Assembly: GCF_002105155.1 (NCBI RefSeq)
Contig: NW_019028994.1
Coordinates: 744,001 to 808,000, forward strand
Direction: 5' to 3'
DNA length: 64,000 bases
Origin: Lobosporangium transversale
Lineage: Eukaryota; Mortierellomycota; Mortierellomycetes; Mortierellales; Mortierellaceae
A program made the position numbers and the translations under genes. Shown in pieces: positions 47,634-58,957 of this stretch. The notes under the pieces were generated by a model. That model searched no databases. It saw only the letters and a program-made list of their open reading frames with translations, and had not been told where the DNA came from. The stretch's first letter is position 1, and each line of letters opens with the position of its first letter.

Positions 47634-49002
47634 TCTATATAGCAACTCCACAAGCATGTTCTCCGTCACACTGCTCAGTTTTGGGCTAAAAGCTTTATCG
47701 AGGAATTGACATTGCATGCATCTACCTGGGATCAGTCTACCCCGACTCCATATCTTGATCACGATAATATTATTGATCAATACCACAAGGCCAAGAAGCG
47801 TCTTCTCATGTTTGACTATGATGTATGCCTTAAAGATCGTCCTATCTACTATATACTGTCACAGTAAAAAAAATAAAAAAAAAAAAAAAAAAAGGGGGGT
47901 GTTCAAAAAACTAACCGATTCTTTTTTCTACTTATTCAAATACTTTAGGGAACATTGACACCCATTAGAAAAACACCGGGTGCAGCGGTTCCTCAGGAAC
48001 ATATGCTGAAGGCCTTATCAGCGCTTGCAGCTGACCCCAAGAATATAGTTTGGATCATCTCTGGTCGAGATCAGCAAGTTTTGGAGGAATGGCTAGGTCA
48101 TGTAGAAGGCTTGGGCTTCAGTGCCGAGCATGGGTCGTTCATGAGACAACCAGGAAGCACAAAATGGTCCAATCTGACAGAGACATTGGATATGAGCTGG
48201 AAGAATGATGTGACTGAGATTTTTGCATATTACACAGAGCGTACTCAAGGTAAACATTTGATCTATTCAATCACGGTATTGTAGGATCTGTCATAAAGTG
48301 CATAATGTATTCATCTCTGTTTTGTAATCATTGATTTGGTTAATAGGGTCCTTTATCGAGCATAAGCGATCCTCAATAACGTGGCACTATCGCATGGCCG
48401 ATCCGGAATTTGGGGCTTTCCAGGCTAAAGAGTGTCAGAACCATCTCGAGAATGCAGTCCTCTCCAAGCTGCCCGTGGAGATTCTTGTAGGCAAAAAGAA
48501 TCTTGAAGCCCGTCCGACCATTGTTAACAAAGGAGAGATTGTCAAAAGACTGCTGAGCCAGCATCCGGATGTCGAGTTTGTATTGTGTGCTGGAGATGAT
48601 AAAACAGATGAAGACATGTTTAGAGCTATGGCCGGAAGTAATAATGCACACAACAGTCGGAAAGATTCAAGCACAGTCATTGAATCCTACAAGGAGACCC
48701 ATGCTACAGAGACGGAGGCCAAGTCGAGCGAGGTTACGAATGATTCCTTTGTGAGCCAGGATGGATCCAAAATGGCCACTACCTCTGATGATGCATCTTC
48801 TACATCTTCTGCATCCTCAATCAGAACGGATTCGTCGCTTTCATCCCAGTCAGCTCTGTCCTCGCATTCGAACAGTATCTCTGGACATTTCTCCATCACC
48901 ATTGGTCATGCTCTCAAAAAGACGCTCGCTGACTGGCATGTCACCAGCCCTGAAGAGTTGATCCGAGTGCTTGGTATCCTCTCTGGCACTATAGACAATT
49001 GA
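45398..49002 (+). CDS. TPS2: Trehalose-6-phosphate phosphatase with inactive-looking synthase domain (TPS2-like)
   Basis: Exons: 45398-46007, 46146-46286, 46384-46509, 46641-46693, 46792-47508, 47643-47822, 47949-48249, 48347-49002; 927 residues, the size of yeast Tps2. After a Ser/Thr-rich N-terminus comes a GT20 domain with VLWPLFHY, IWIHDYHLLLVP, HAPFPSSEIF and RDGMNTTSLEY. The GVDRLDYIKG motif of active synthases is GRDKLDLVKG, with the substrate Arg changed to Lys. The C-terminal HAD phosphatase has DYDGTLTP (607-614), ISGRD and GDDKTDEDMF, so it should be active and dephosphorylate trehalose-6-phosphate in the synthase complex. A Ser-rich insert lies in the phosphatase domain. The first intron is best explained with a GC donor (46008-46145). 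Confidence 0.93.
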
Positions 49003-49640
49003 TTTCCATGATATTTTTGCATAAAGTTAAAAAGTACGTTTTCTTCTTTAAACTTTAAAGCCCCACAATGTGTTGAAGCCATTTAAAAAACTGTTTTTAA
49101 AGAAGCAAGCGGGCAATCGTGGGAGTACAACGCAAACCTCTCTCGAAATACACTATAGACGTGACTGTGAAAGATTGCTGATTCCTAACTAGTCTAAGCG
49201 TGTTTGCTTACACACACAAATCTTCTAGACTACGCTAATTTAATGTAGCATTGAATTGATTGAATTGGATGAAAAATATTTTGTAGACAGATAGTAAGAA
49301 AAGTAAGTGAGAATAAGATGTGGGTCCACACACCACACCCATGGGATATTTATTCATTTCTGATAGAGGGACTTGTACCAGGTAACTACGTATCTATCTA
49401 TGAGATGACAAAGGTTCGTTCTAAAAATCTCATATCCAAAGATTTATCGCGTCAATGTGTGGCGCGTTATTGCCACCAATTTCTACTGCTAATCTTTTTT
49501 AACGTATATTAATTTTGGTTGGAAATTTGGTATTTTTCCTAGTTTTTTTCTAGCTAGGCTATCATATTATTGTATACTGTCAAATATGCAGCATATTATA
49601 TAAACACTGCCCTGTTTGTGCTGTGTAGTTTGCTTAATAG
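49003..49640. other. Intergenic, 3' flank of TPS2-like gene
   Basis: AT-rich sequence without a recognised gene or repeat. Confidence 0.5.
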
Positions 49641-50090
49641 TGAATGATGTCGCTACGTTCTTTTTCTGGAGGCTTAACTTCTCCCATGAGACCCACTATC
49701 TCTGAATTAAAGACCGTGGGGAAAGCTCGACATGGAACCTCAATAAAAAAGTTTGATCTTACTCCTTTATCATGTCCAGATTTTGTAGCGTTCCCGGAGT
49801 CATGTTTTAATATTATACAGTAATATAAAGTAGCTTCGTTGCCCGAACAGAACATCTAAGAAATAATGGAGGCGGGTCAAGATAAAGCCTATCTCCCCTT
49901 GTTCTTTCTTTCTTTTGCCTGATGTGACCGATCCATTTGTCTTTTGTTGTTGTGTTCTTTTAGCTCCTGATACAACAGATTCACTACCTGAATTTGAAAC
50001 AGCATCAGAGGAAGTCGTTTCACTGATGGAGCTTAAACGATTACAAAACAACAAATCAAGATATCAATGGCGTCAAAATTAACTAAACAT
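49641..50090. other. Possible decayed coding segment of unknown origin
   Basis: Both strands carry moderately long open frames. On the minus strand, frames from 50054 to 49800 and from 49855 to 49634 could be joined by splicing (TTCTTAG acceptor) and include GEVKPPEKER, a pattern seen in fungal nuclease-like transposon proteins. On the plus strand, frames with MRPTISELKT and SLMELKRLQNN are also open. Neither can be assigned, and both may be remnants. Confidence 0.25.
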
Positions 50091-50264
50091 TCCTATACCA
50101 TCCTTCTTGTTATTAAAGAGTCGACCTTGTCGCTCTTTTTAGTTAGACCGTTTCAAATATATATGCTTTACTTAACAAAATTCTTGTAATTGAAATGGAG
50201 TCGGTAAAGCCATGTTGGTCAAGTCATAAGCTATTGTATGTCCTAATTATGGTTGAAGGGTTAA

Positions 50265-50506
50265 GTATTTCAGGCCATACTGCATCGCACGCAACGAAGT
50301 CACAGACATACAGCATACTTTCCCCAGAATGGCCTATATACAGCCTCGCTCAGTTATCATGATGAGCTCCTTGCAAGAGAGACAACATGCAGCCCATGTA
50401 CGGTGACACCATGTTAGTTATCAGCGAAGTGTAAAAACATTTCAGGTCGTACTATATTGCACACATCGAAGACACAGACATATAGCGTGGTTATTCCCAA
50501 AATATT
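50265..50506. repeat. Diverged direct repeat of about 65 bp
   Basis: 50268-50332 and 50442-50506 share ATTTCAGG, TACT, CACAGACATA and AGC blocks at the same spacing, about 75% alike by eye, 174 bp apart. Origin unknown. Confidence 0.65.
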
Positions 50507-50579
50507 AATACCGCCTTACTGATCAGAAATGTATTTGTTACTATTACCTTAAGCTGACGAGAGAAAGAAGAGATAGAGA

Positions 50580-50615
<36 letters not shown>

Positions 50616-50849
50616 TGCTCTTCTTGTGAGTGTATGGGTGATTAATCGAGGACAAGACAATAAAAAAATGTGAAAGAATGCAGCGATGTGGAAGGAGCTG
50701 AACAATCAAACAAAAAAAGTAGGCAGTGAGAGAGGAGAGATGGAGTGGGCGGTGAAACTGAGGTATAAAAAAAATGCGCAGTAGAAAAATAATCAGACGC
50801 GTAAATGAGAAAATTGGGCTTTAATTAAACAGAGTTGATCCCATACGGC

Positions 50850-51350
50850 ATATGATAAGGTTAATTGTATATGGATGAGTTCTGATCATCCTTTCAATCC
50901 TTACAATTCGTCCGCAGATTCTGGAGTAGAATATTTCGTTGCCGCGGACGTGGAGAGGGGCTTTCTTTCAGTCATGTTCATGCCCCGACTATGTCCGACA
51001 TAAGATCCCTTGCAAGCACATGTATTTAGTGTCAAGAACCTATGACGGCTGTGATGTTCAATACATCGCTGCCCCTTCGCGAATTGAACATCAGGACTAG
51101 CACGTAGAGTTCGACTTTAAGTCTCCCTCTCGAGAGCTTTATCTTGCCAGCCTTATTACGCCAGCTGATTGTGATGAGAGCTAAAGGGAAGAAAAGAAGA
51201 AAGAGAGGAAAGAGGTCACTGCCCAAGCGTTCGAAGAGTGTGAAGAAGAATTAATGGGTCTGTGAAAGAAGCTGGCCCGTATAGCATATAATGGGCAAAA
51301 AAGAAAGTGCACATTGAAGGATATGCAAGATTCAGTAGCAGATCTGAGTA
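50850..51350 (+). pseudogene. MULE-type transposase remnant with SWIM zinc finger
   Basis: On the + strand, codons from 50858 read NSSADSGVEYFVAADVERGFL, then a frame change near 50965 leads into SCSCPDYVRHKIPCKHMYLV. This is the C-x-C...C-x-H pattern of a SWIM zinc finger (Cys codons at 50975, 50981 and 51011, His at 51017), which sits near the C-terminus of Mutator-like transposases. The following sequence has helical coding character broken by stops (51186-51345). The catalytic part is absent, and no terminal inverted repeats were found. Confidence 0.7.
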
Positions 51351-52105
51351 GTAATTGATACAATGACAGCTGTGCAAAAAGACAGAAAGAGCAATAAATC
51401 AACTTAACTTTGTTTTTGGGCCAAGATTGTGCGACTCCCCCAAATCGTGGTGATGACGTGCATCTGAAGAAAACTAATTTATCATTGATTCGAGGGTCTG
51501 GAAGCAAAGGCGATCAAGTAAACACCGTCATTTTTTTCTTGCTAAACTAGCTTCAATTTTAAGGAGTATGCGAAAAGGAAGATGAAGACACAATTCGGTA
51601 AGCAAAGCAAGCTGTGCGACCATGAAGCAGGGGCCAAGCTGCAATTGTATTTGTTCTTCCCGGCGGGACAGTGAGATCAAGTTTTATTCCCACAATGGGG
51701 AGTAGAAACTCGTTACTTAGTTTTTTTTTTCACTCTTTTTGATCCTTTTTCTTTTTCTTTTTCTTTTTTTTTTTTCTCATTACATTCTTCTTCATTCAAC
51801 TTCATTCCGTTGCTTGCATTTCTTCGTCTCGTACTTTTTTTTAGCACCTTTCTATTTCAATCCCTGTAGCGTGTGTCGCGTGCGTATCTTTTCATTGTAA
51901 ATAGTCCTCTGCGCATATTGACACACTTCTCTCTTGAGAAAAAAAAATCGTTCTCTGACAAGACAAAGAAAAAAAAACGCAAGGTATTAGGATCAAACGA
52001 CCAACTAGTAAAGTAAAAGAAAAACGAAAACGCGTCAATGGATACAAATATTTAAAAGAGCTTTTCCCTCCTTATTTTATAACCCATTAGTTTTGATTCC
52101 CTACC
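51351..52105. promoter_or_regulatory. Upstream region of the tricalbin gene
   Basis: No gene is seen. A T/C-rich tract at 51721-51850 and AAAAAAA stretches before the start are probably promoter and leader sequence. Confidence 0.45.
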
Positions 52106-52912
52106 ATGGATCCAACTCAACAACCTCAAGGGGATGGTCAGGCCAACCTTCAAGAGGCTCCTCACCTCGCTGACCTTGATCAGCCCAAGCCGCAGGTACC
52201 AGGAAAAGCACAGCTTGATGATGCGGTCGGAAGAGCTGTAGGCGGTACAGTGATCGCATCCGATATTAACCCTTCGGCCTTGCCTACTGCTGCCAAGCTT
52301 GACGCGGAGCTAGCTGAGCGTCTAGTAGAACAGCAGCCTCAGGCTCAAGCCAACATCGAATCAACACAGATAAACAAGCCTGGTGATGATAAAGCAGCGG
52401 CGGTGGATGACAAGAGTAAAGATAAAGGGAAAGAGAAGGACGTCAAGAAGGATGATCCGAATAATAAGACAATAGGTGCCTACCCAGTCGAGACCCGTAT
52501 TGGTTGGCTGGAGGCTTACAAGCGCACAGATGGGCCACAGAATGAGTTCCGCGACAAATCCATCTGGATGGATGAATTTGCGAGTAGTGCACTCTATGGA
52601 GCCTTTTGGCATAATGCGGCTGTTGTCATTATTCTTCCCATTGTTTGTTTTATCGTATTCAAGCTGGGTGGAGGGCTTGTCTCTTTGATCCTCATCATCG
52701 CCTTTGGAGGTATTTAAAAAAAAAAAGAATACTGCCAGAAAAAAGGCAGCTTAGTTTTTGTTGCTTACTGCTTCTTGGATCTTCTCTTCATTATTAATTT
52801 TTTTTTTCCTTTTAGCAACATATTACAAAAATTCAATTCGTCGCTTCAGACGCAATGCCCGTGATGACATCACACGTGAGCTTATTCGTAACTCGGTAAT
52901 GTATCAAAGCCA

Positions 52913-52946
<34 letters not shown>

Positions 52947-55900
52947 TCCATCCGATAGACGCTAATTCTAATAAGTCATCCCTTCTTTGTTTATAATCTA
53001 TACGCCAATTAGCTGGAAGACGATGCGGAATCCACAGAGTGGATCAACAACTTTATGACCAAGTTCTGGCTCATTTACGAGCCAGTGTTGAGTGCCTCTG
53101 TTGTTCAGACTGTAGATGGTATTCTGATTGATCAGACACCAGCATTCTTGGACTCCATTCGTCTAACCACCTTCACTCTTGGAACCAAGGCTCCGCGTGT
53201 GGATAGTGTCAAAACTTTCCCTAAATCTGATCCCGATGTTGTGGTACGTGATCACAAAAGAAAAAAATTGTAGTATTAAATTGAGGGTTTTCGATGCTTA
53301 TGCTTTTTTCTTCTTAAAAAACAGCTGATGGACTGGAGAGTGTCATTCACTCCAACGGACATTGAAGACATGACCCCAAGGCAATTGCGCGCGCAAATCA
53401 ATCCTAAGGTCTGTTTGACTATCCGTGTTGGAAAAGGCTTTGTCGGAGCTGGCATGCCCATCCTTGTCGAAGATATGTCATTCAAGGGCTATATGCGCTT
53501 CAAGATCAAACTGACATCTAACTTCCCCCACATCAAGAGTGTTGATTTTTGCTTTTTGGAGCCCCCAACCATTGATTATGTCCTAAAACCTGTCGGTGGT
53601 GAGACCTTTGGCATGGATATTGCCCATGTAAGTTTTTCTTTTTTTTTTTTTTTTTTTTTTTTTCCTTCATGGACGATTAGTTCTACCTATATATTTATTA
53701 ACATGCCCGCTTTCTATAGATTCCTGGTCTTCATTCTTTCATTCGTGATCAAACACATGCCATTCTGGGCCCTATGATGTATGCTCCCAATGTCTACACA
53801 TTGGACATAGAACAGATGATGGCAGGTGCAGGAGGACTAAGCTCTGCAATCGGAATTGTCCAGTTCACTATCTACAATGCCAAGGATCTCAAGAATACCG
53901 AACTAATTGGAAGCTCCGATCCCTACGTTAAGATTCGTCTTGGAAACCGTCCAGATATTGCCTCTACAGCAGTGCAAAACAACACGTACGTATCCTGTCA
54001 TGGTATTACTTTAATTTTATCTTCGTGAAGCATGTCTAGTGACCGTTTTCTAATACAACAATGTAGCCTTAACCCCGTTTGGAACGAAACCAACATCATT
54101 TTGCTCCATAATTTGAACGAAATGATCTGCATGGAGATATTTGACAAAGATAAAGTTGGAAAGGACCGTCCCTTGGGTCAGGCCAATTTTGATTTGAAGA
54201 CGTTAGAAGATCATCCAGTTCAGGACGACGTCTGGTGCAAGGTATTGAGAAACGGAAAAGAACGCGGCTCTATTCGAATCCGTGCCGCCTTCTTCCCTGT
54301 TCAAGTATCGGAGCCATCCCCAGATGGAGGAGAGCCCATCCCTATCGAGTCCAACTCTGGAATTATGACCATTAAATTAGCTCAGGCCAAGGATATTGTC
54401 CGTGCTGGCAAGACCAAGTCATTGTGCAAGATTTCACTCAACGGTCGAGTTGTGCATGAGACAAAGAGACTGCATGGCGCCAGCCCTGCTTGGGGATCCG
54501 ACGTTGATGTGTTTATCACGGACTTACCAGCTGCTCAAATTACTGCTGAGGTTGTTTCAGAAAACGATGTGATTGGTTCATATAATGTTCCCGCTACTAA
54601 GCTGTTGCAAGATACTGACAATAAGGTTGAATGGGCATCTATGACCGGTGGTGAAGGCACTGGTAAGATTAAGATGACTGGAATCTGGAAACCTATCCTC
54701 TTGGGCGATGGCCTCAACCCAAGTATCCACAAGCCAGCATTTGGTGTCTTGCGTGTACAGTTGTTTGCTGCACGTGGAGTTCGGAATGTTGAGATTGGAA
54801 GCAGCTCTGACCCATATGTCATCATTTATGGAGAGAAAGGCATTAGTCGGGGACGCACCAAGACGATTGAAAACAACTTGAATCCTGTCTGGGGTGAGAT
54901 TCACTATGTCCCAGTCAACTCGATGAAGCAAGCACTCGAATTCGAGGTTATGGATTTCCAAAAGGTTACAAAGGATAGATCTCTCTTGGTAAGACATCGT
55001 TCCATGTTAGCGAGGTCATTGAGGAGCTTCCTGATAAGGCTGGCTACCAGGCGCGCCCAGCAGTAGATAGATGGGCGCCGATACAACAAAAAGATGGCTC
55101 CAACAAGGGTGAACTTCACTACGAAATTTCCTTCTTCCCTTCCCTCAAGGTTGCTCGACAGGCCACAGAGAAAGAACGTACTGCTACACCCCTGAAAGCT
55201 GCTGCAGAGAGAGAAGAGAATGCCGCTGTCGCTGCTGAAGGTGTTGTGCAGCAACAACAACAAGCAGCACCAACCGCAGCTACAGAGAAGTCTTCATCGC
55301 AGGCCCCAGCACAGGCGAATGCTCCTACCACATTGCCACCAGGAACTGTTTCATCAAGTGATGCTTTGGAACATGACTCAGGAATCCTTGTTACTCATCT
55401 GGTTAGCGCTAATCTCAATCGCTCTGGTACCGCCTATTGCGAGTTTTATCTGGATAGTGATTGCTACCAGTACAAGTCTCAAAGCCAGAAAACACGTAAC
55501 CCAAAATGGAATGAGGTTGCGGACATTTTCGTCAAGGAGCTCGAATATGCAAAACTGGTAATCCTGGTCCGAGAAAAGTCTTCAATGGATAATGACGCAG
55601 TTATTGCTGAGTTCTCTAGCAACGTTAGGTCCTTGTTGGAGAATACTCCTTCTGAAGGGCAAGATTTCCCTCTTCTCCATGGAGCAGAACAAAAAGGAAC
55701 TATTCATCTGAGATTCGAATACTTACCCGTACCAATTGAGCTTTTCCCCAAGGAGCGCCTTGATAGTAAGTGAGCATGTATACCTTTCTCTCCTCACTCT
55801 CTTTTCTTTTTCTTTTTTTTCTTTTTTTTTTTTAGGGGTGGCAAACTAAACTGTCTAATATTCGATTGCATTTTACTATCCACTTAGACATGGGCAATTT

Positions 55901-57142
55901 GACCATTCATTTGGTTCGAGCTAAAAATCTCCTTTCAGCTGATCGAAGCGGTGCAAGTGATCCTTACTTCATTTTCAGAGTGAATGGCAAGGAAGTGTAC
56001 AAGTCTGAGGTCGTTAAAAAGAACCTCAATCCTGAATATAATGAGACATTTGTCCTACCAATTGTATGTTTATGCCATGCAGTAATTATGATTGTATTTC
56101 ATTCTTTTTATTTATTTATTTATTTTTTTTTTTAATTCTGTGATTTAACAATATCGTTTCAATTTTAATCTAGGCATCCCGCATGGAAGATCAACTATCT
56201 TTCGAAGTCTTCGATTGGAATCAAATAGGCAGTGCAAAGTCGCTAGGTGTGGGGGCTCTTGATATTCGTAACATTCAACTTGTATTACCCAATGAATATA
56301 TAGTTCCTATCTCAAATAAGCATAACCAGGGTGAGGTTCAATTGCGTCTAAAATTCATCCCAGAGTTCCTATCATCAAATAAGCGCAGGAGCGGATTTGG
56401 AGCTACTTTCTTGGGTACCGGCATCGGCCTTGCGGCTCAAGGTGGTCAAGCACTTGGACATGTTGGCATGGCAGGCGTTGGCGCAGTAGCAGGCGGCGTG
56501 GGTGCTGTTGGTCATGGAGTAGGTGCTGGAGTGAATGCTGTTGGCCATGGAGCCATCAAAGGCGTGGGTGCGGTAGGCAGAGGCGTTTTTGGCGGTCTCT
56601 CAGCTGGCGCTTCTGCCGTGGGTCTTCACAAGCGAGCAGACAAGGCAGAATCACATCCTCAAGCAGACGTTGCACATCCCCAAACAGGTGCCGCACCCCC
56701 AGCCGTGGATCCTTATACCACTACTAATCAACCCGGTTTAATCGGGCAGCCTGGCTCTTTGATTATTGAAGTCACTGGGGCTGAAGGTCTAATGGGTGTC
56801 GATAAGAACGGCAAAAGTGATCCGTACGTCAAGGTGTCCGTTGGTGGTAAACAGATCCTCAAGACAAAGGTCATAAAAAACACCGTTTCGCCTGAATGGA
56901 GGGAAGTGACGGATCCTCCTGTAGAAATATCAGGAGGGCCAGCAACATTCCACTTTTCGGTCAAAGACCACAACACTCTTGGAGGCAGCAAGGATCTTGG
57001 CTCTTGTGACGTGTCGTTGTGGGAATATATTTATCCTGCTACGCAAGATCATCCTGCACAATACAAGAAAGAGTTCTCAGTCCCGTTGATTGGGGCAAGT
57101 GGAAAGCTTCATCTTAAATTTGAATTTCATCCGAAGGCATAA
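52106..57142 (+). CDS. Tricalbin-like ER-plasma membrane tether (SMP and multiple C2 domains), frame break
   Basis: Exons: 52106-52709, 52816-52895, 53013-53243, 53325-53627, 53720-53985, 54067-55765, 55888-56063, 56174-57142. A polar N-terminus is followed by a hydrophobic hairpin near the end of exon 1 and a lipid-transfer SMP domain (about 52990-53770). About six C2 or C2-like units then lie at 53850-54240, 54355-54640, 54735-55130, 55380-55730, 55890-56350 and 56750-57130. Several keep the SDPYV calcium-loop signature. Tricalbins tether cortical ER to the plasma membrane and move lipids. Around 54981-54988 (ATCTCTCTTGG) the frame shifts: removing one CT gives RSLGKTSFHVSE and a 1441-residue protein; as written it stops near 55066. 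A Gly/Ala/Val/His-rich linker (56400-56630) precedes the last C2. Confidence 0.85.
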
Positions 57143-57226
57143 AAATCGAAAGATAAATAAAATGAAACACCTTCAATATATTTATTTGTAAATACACCGT
57201 CTTTAATCTGATGCTGTGGATGTGAT

Positions 57227-57679
57227 TTAACAACTGGGCGAAAAGTCGCATGATGCGGTCCAAGGCTCTGAACCAGTCATGGTTCCTTCAGCATCTGGCA
57301 AACGGAAGTTGGCGATCTTGAAGGACTGGATCTTGTTGTCGTACTTGCTGGCGAAAGAGGATATCGAGTATGCTGCCTTGTAGGGGATGTTTGTGCTCTT
57401 TCGGAACCAGTCACCGCTACAGGTTTCGCTAGTATAAAGGGTAATGCTGAATTCTTCATTGTTATAATCTTCGTTTCTGAAGTATAAGGAAGAAGCAGCA
57501 TCAGCGGTACGCTTTGCAAGGTAATAGCAGTGCTGATATCTCTCAACAGGGCAGATGGTGCATTTGCCCCCAAAGCCGGAATACTCGTAGAATCGAAGTT
57601 TGTGTGGATTTTGAGCAACGGAGACATGAGCTTGCAGCAACATCATAGCTGCAATGATAACGAGCATTAAGCGGTGCAT
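57227..57679 (-). CDS. Small secreted Cys-containing protein, beta/gamma-crystallin-like
   Basis: A single exon encodes 150 residues. The first 23 form a signal peptide (MHRLMLVIIAAMMLLQ, cleavage after about VAQ). The mature part has six Cys and aromatic-rich beta-type segments (LRFYEYSGFGGKC), and SKYDNKIQSFKI resembles the conserved strand of beta/gamma-crystallin folds and I36-type inhibitors. No catalytic motif is seen. It is likely exported; a role outside the cell wall is unknown. It is convergent with the tricalbin gene, with under 90 bp between the two stop codons. Confidence 0.78.
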   Translation of the reverse strand: MHRLMLVIIAAMMLLQAHVSVAQNPHKLRFYEYSGFGGKCTICPVERYQHCYYLAKRTADAASSLYFRNEDYNNEEFSITLYTSETCSGDWFRKSTNIPYKAAYSISSFASKYDNKIQSFKIANFRLPDAEGTMTGSEPWTASCDFSPSC

Positions 57680-58957
57680 TCTTCTATATTGATCAAGATT
57701 ACAACTTATTGAGTTATTTGCAACATCTTATGGAAAAAAAAAAAAAAAAAAAAAGATGGCTTACGTTAATTTGAGGGGATGCTGGGAATGAGATATAGAA
57801 ACGTGTAAAGAGGAATGAAGAGAGAGACCTTTGAGGGAGAGAGACGCCGGTTTTATACGTTTTTCTTCCCAACAGGGTAAGATTTTAAGGCCATGTCTTT
57901 TCTTTACACAAAGAACGATGTTGTCCCTGGAATGAGGAATGAGGGCGAGGGGAGAGGCAGTATTAAACAAAGGCAATGATTGGACATTCATTCACAGAAC
58001 ATCGTCGCGGAGATTTGAGTCTGCACAACTGCATCATCCAGGTACAACATGTGTATGAATTTTAATAATGCACAGTAGTACAGTACATTTTACAGATAAA
58101 AATGTTTTCCCTCGCCCTCGTCTGTGTTTTTTTTAAAAAAAGTAAACAACAGCCCATGGAATGGTAAAACGGGATTTTTTTTTTTTTTTTTTTTGAACGG
58201 TGCCCAATCTCTGCTTCTACGAGTCGAAGACAATGTCGCCTTTTGAACTAACCAATTCTGCTTGAAAAACTCAACCATAGTATATATACACTCCCTCTTA
58301 CTTTATCACCTATCGAACTAGTCATCATGCCTTCAAAGCAGCAAATTAGCAATAGGACTTTATACACAAGGATCAAGCGCCAGTGACATGTTTGATGACA
58401 TTGAACGTATAACAGACCCTGGTAAGGGTCCCCCAACACAAGGACATGCAGGTCATTATTTTGCTTTGTTTACAAAATTGTACATTTATATATATTTGTA
58501 TGACAATTTTAATGCTTTATTTAAACGAACAATGAAAAAACAGAGCAATTACCATTACTTCGATACAAAAGAAACAGAGAATCTCCTGATATAATCATGT
58601 CTCAGTAGGAAATAGGAAAATATTTGTACAATAATGCTAGTTACCCCTCCTTTCCGAGCTGAATGATATTTAAGACATGCAAGTGTTGAAGTCCCAGAAT
58701 CCTCCTGAGCTAGAGACGGAAAGGACAACCGCGATCCGGTGGCTTCAGTTGTGCTTTAAATACACAGTCAACAATCGAATAAAAGATTCTCTCCAAGCAA
58801 TCAGCTGAATTGTAGATGTCATACGTAGACAGAACTCATATTCCCGCTTTATTTTATCTAAAAAGCGTGTATATTACATTCTATCTTTTTTGATTTATCA
58901 ACAAGCACACCTTTCATTTTATTTTATATTCTAAGTGGCGCCCTGTTGGCTGATCCC
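57680..58957. other. Intergenic between small secreted protein and NLR-like gene D
   Basis: An A run lies at 57734-57754 just upstream of the secreted-protein start and a T run at 58177-58194. No gene, tRNA or clear transposon is recognised. The end near 58900-58957 is AT-rich and likely holds the 3' UTR of gene D. Confidence 0.55.

Noticed and set aside
54981-54988. Programmed ribosomal frameshift in tricalbin
   Set aside because: No standard slippery heptamer or clear downstream structure is visible; a 2-nt indel in a CT repeat is simpler.
58600-58957. Possible tRNA or small RNA near 58690-58760
   Set aside because: No acceptor stem, anticodon arm or TTC-loop pattern could be matched.
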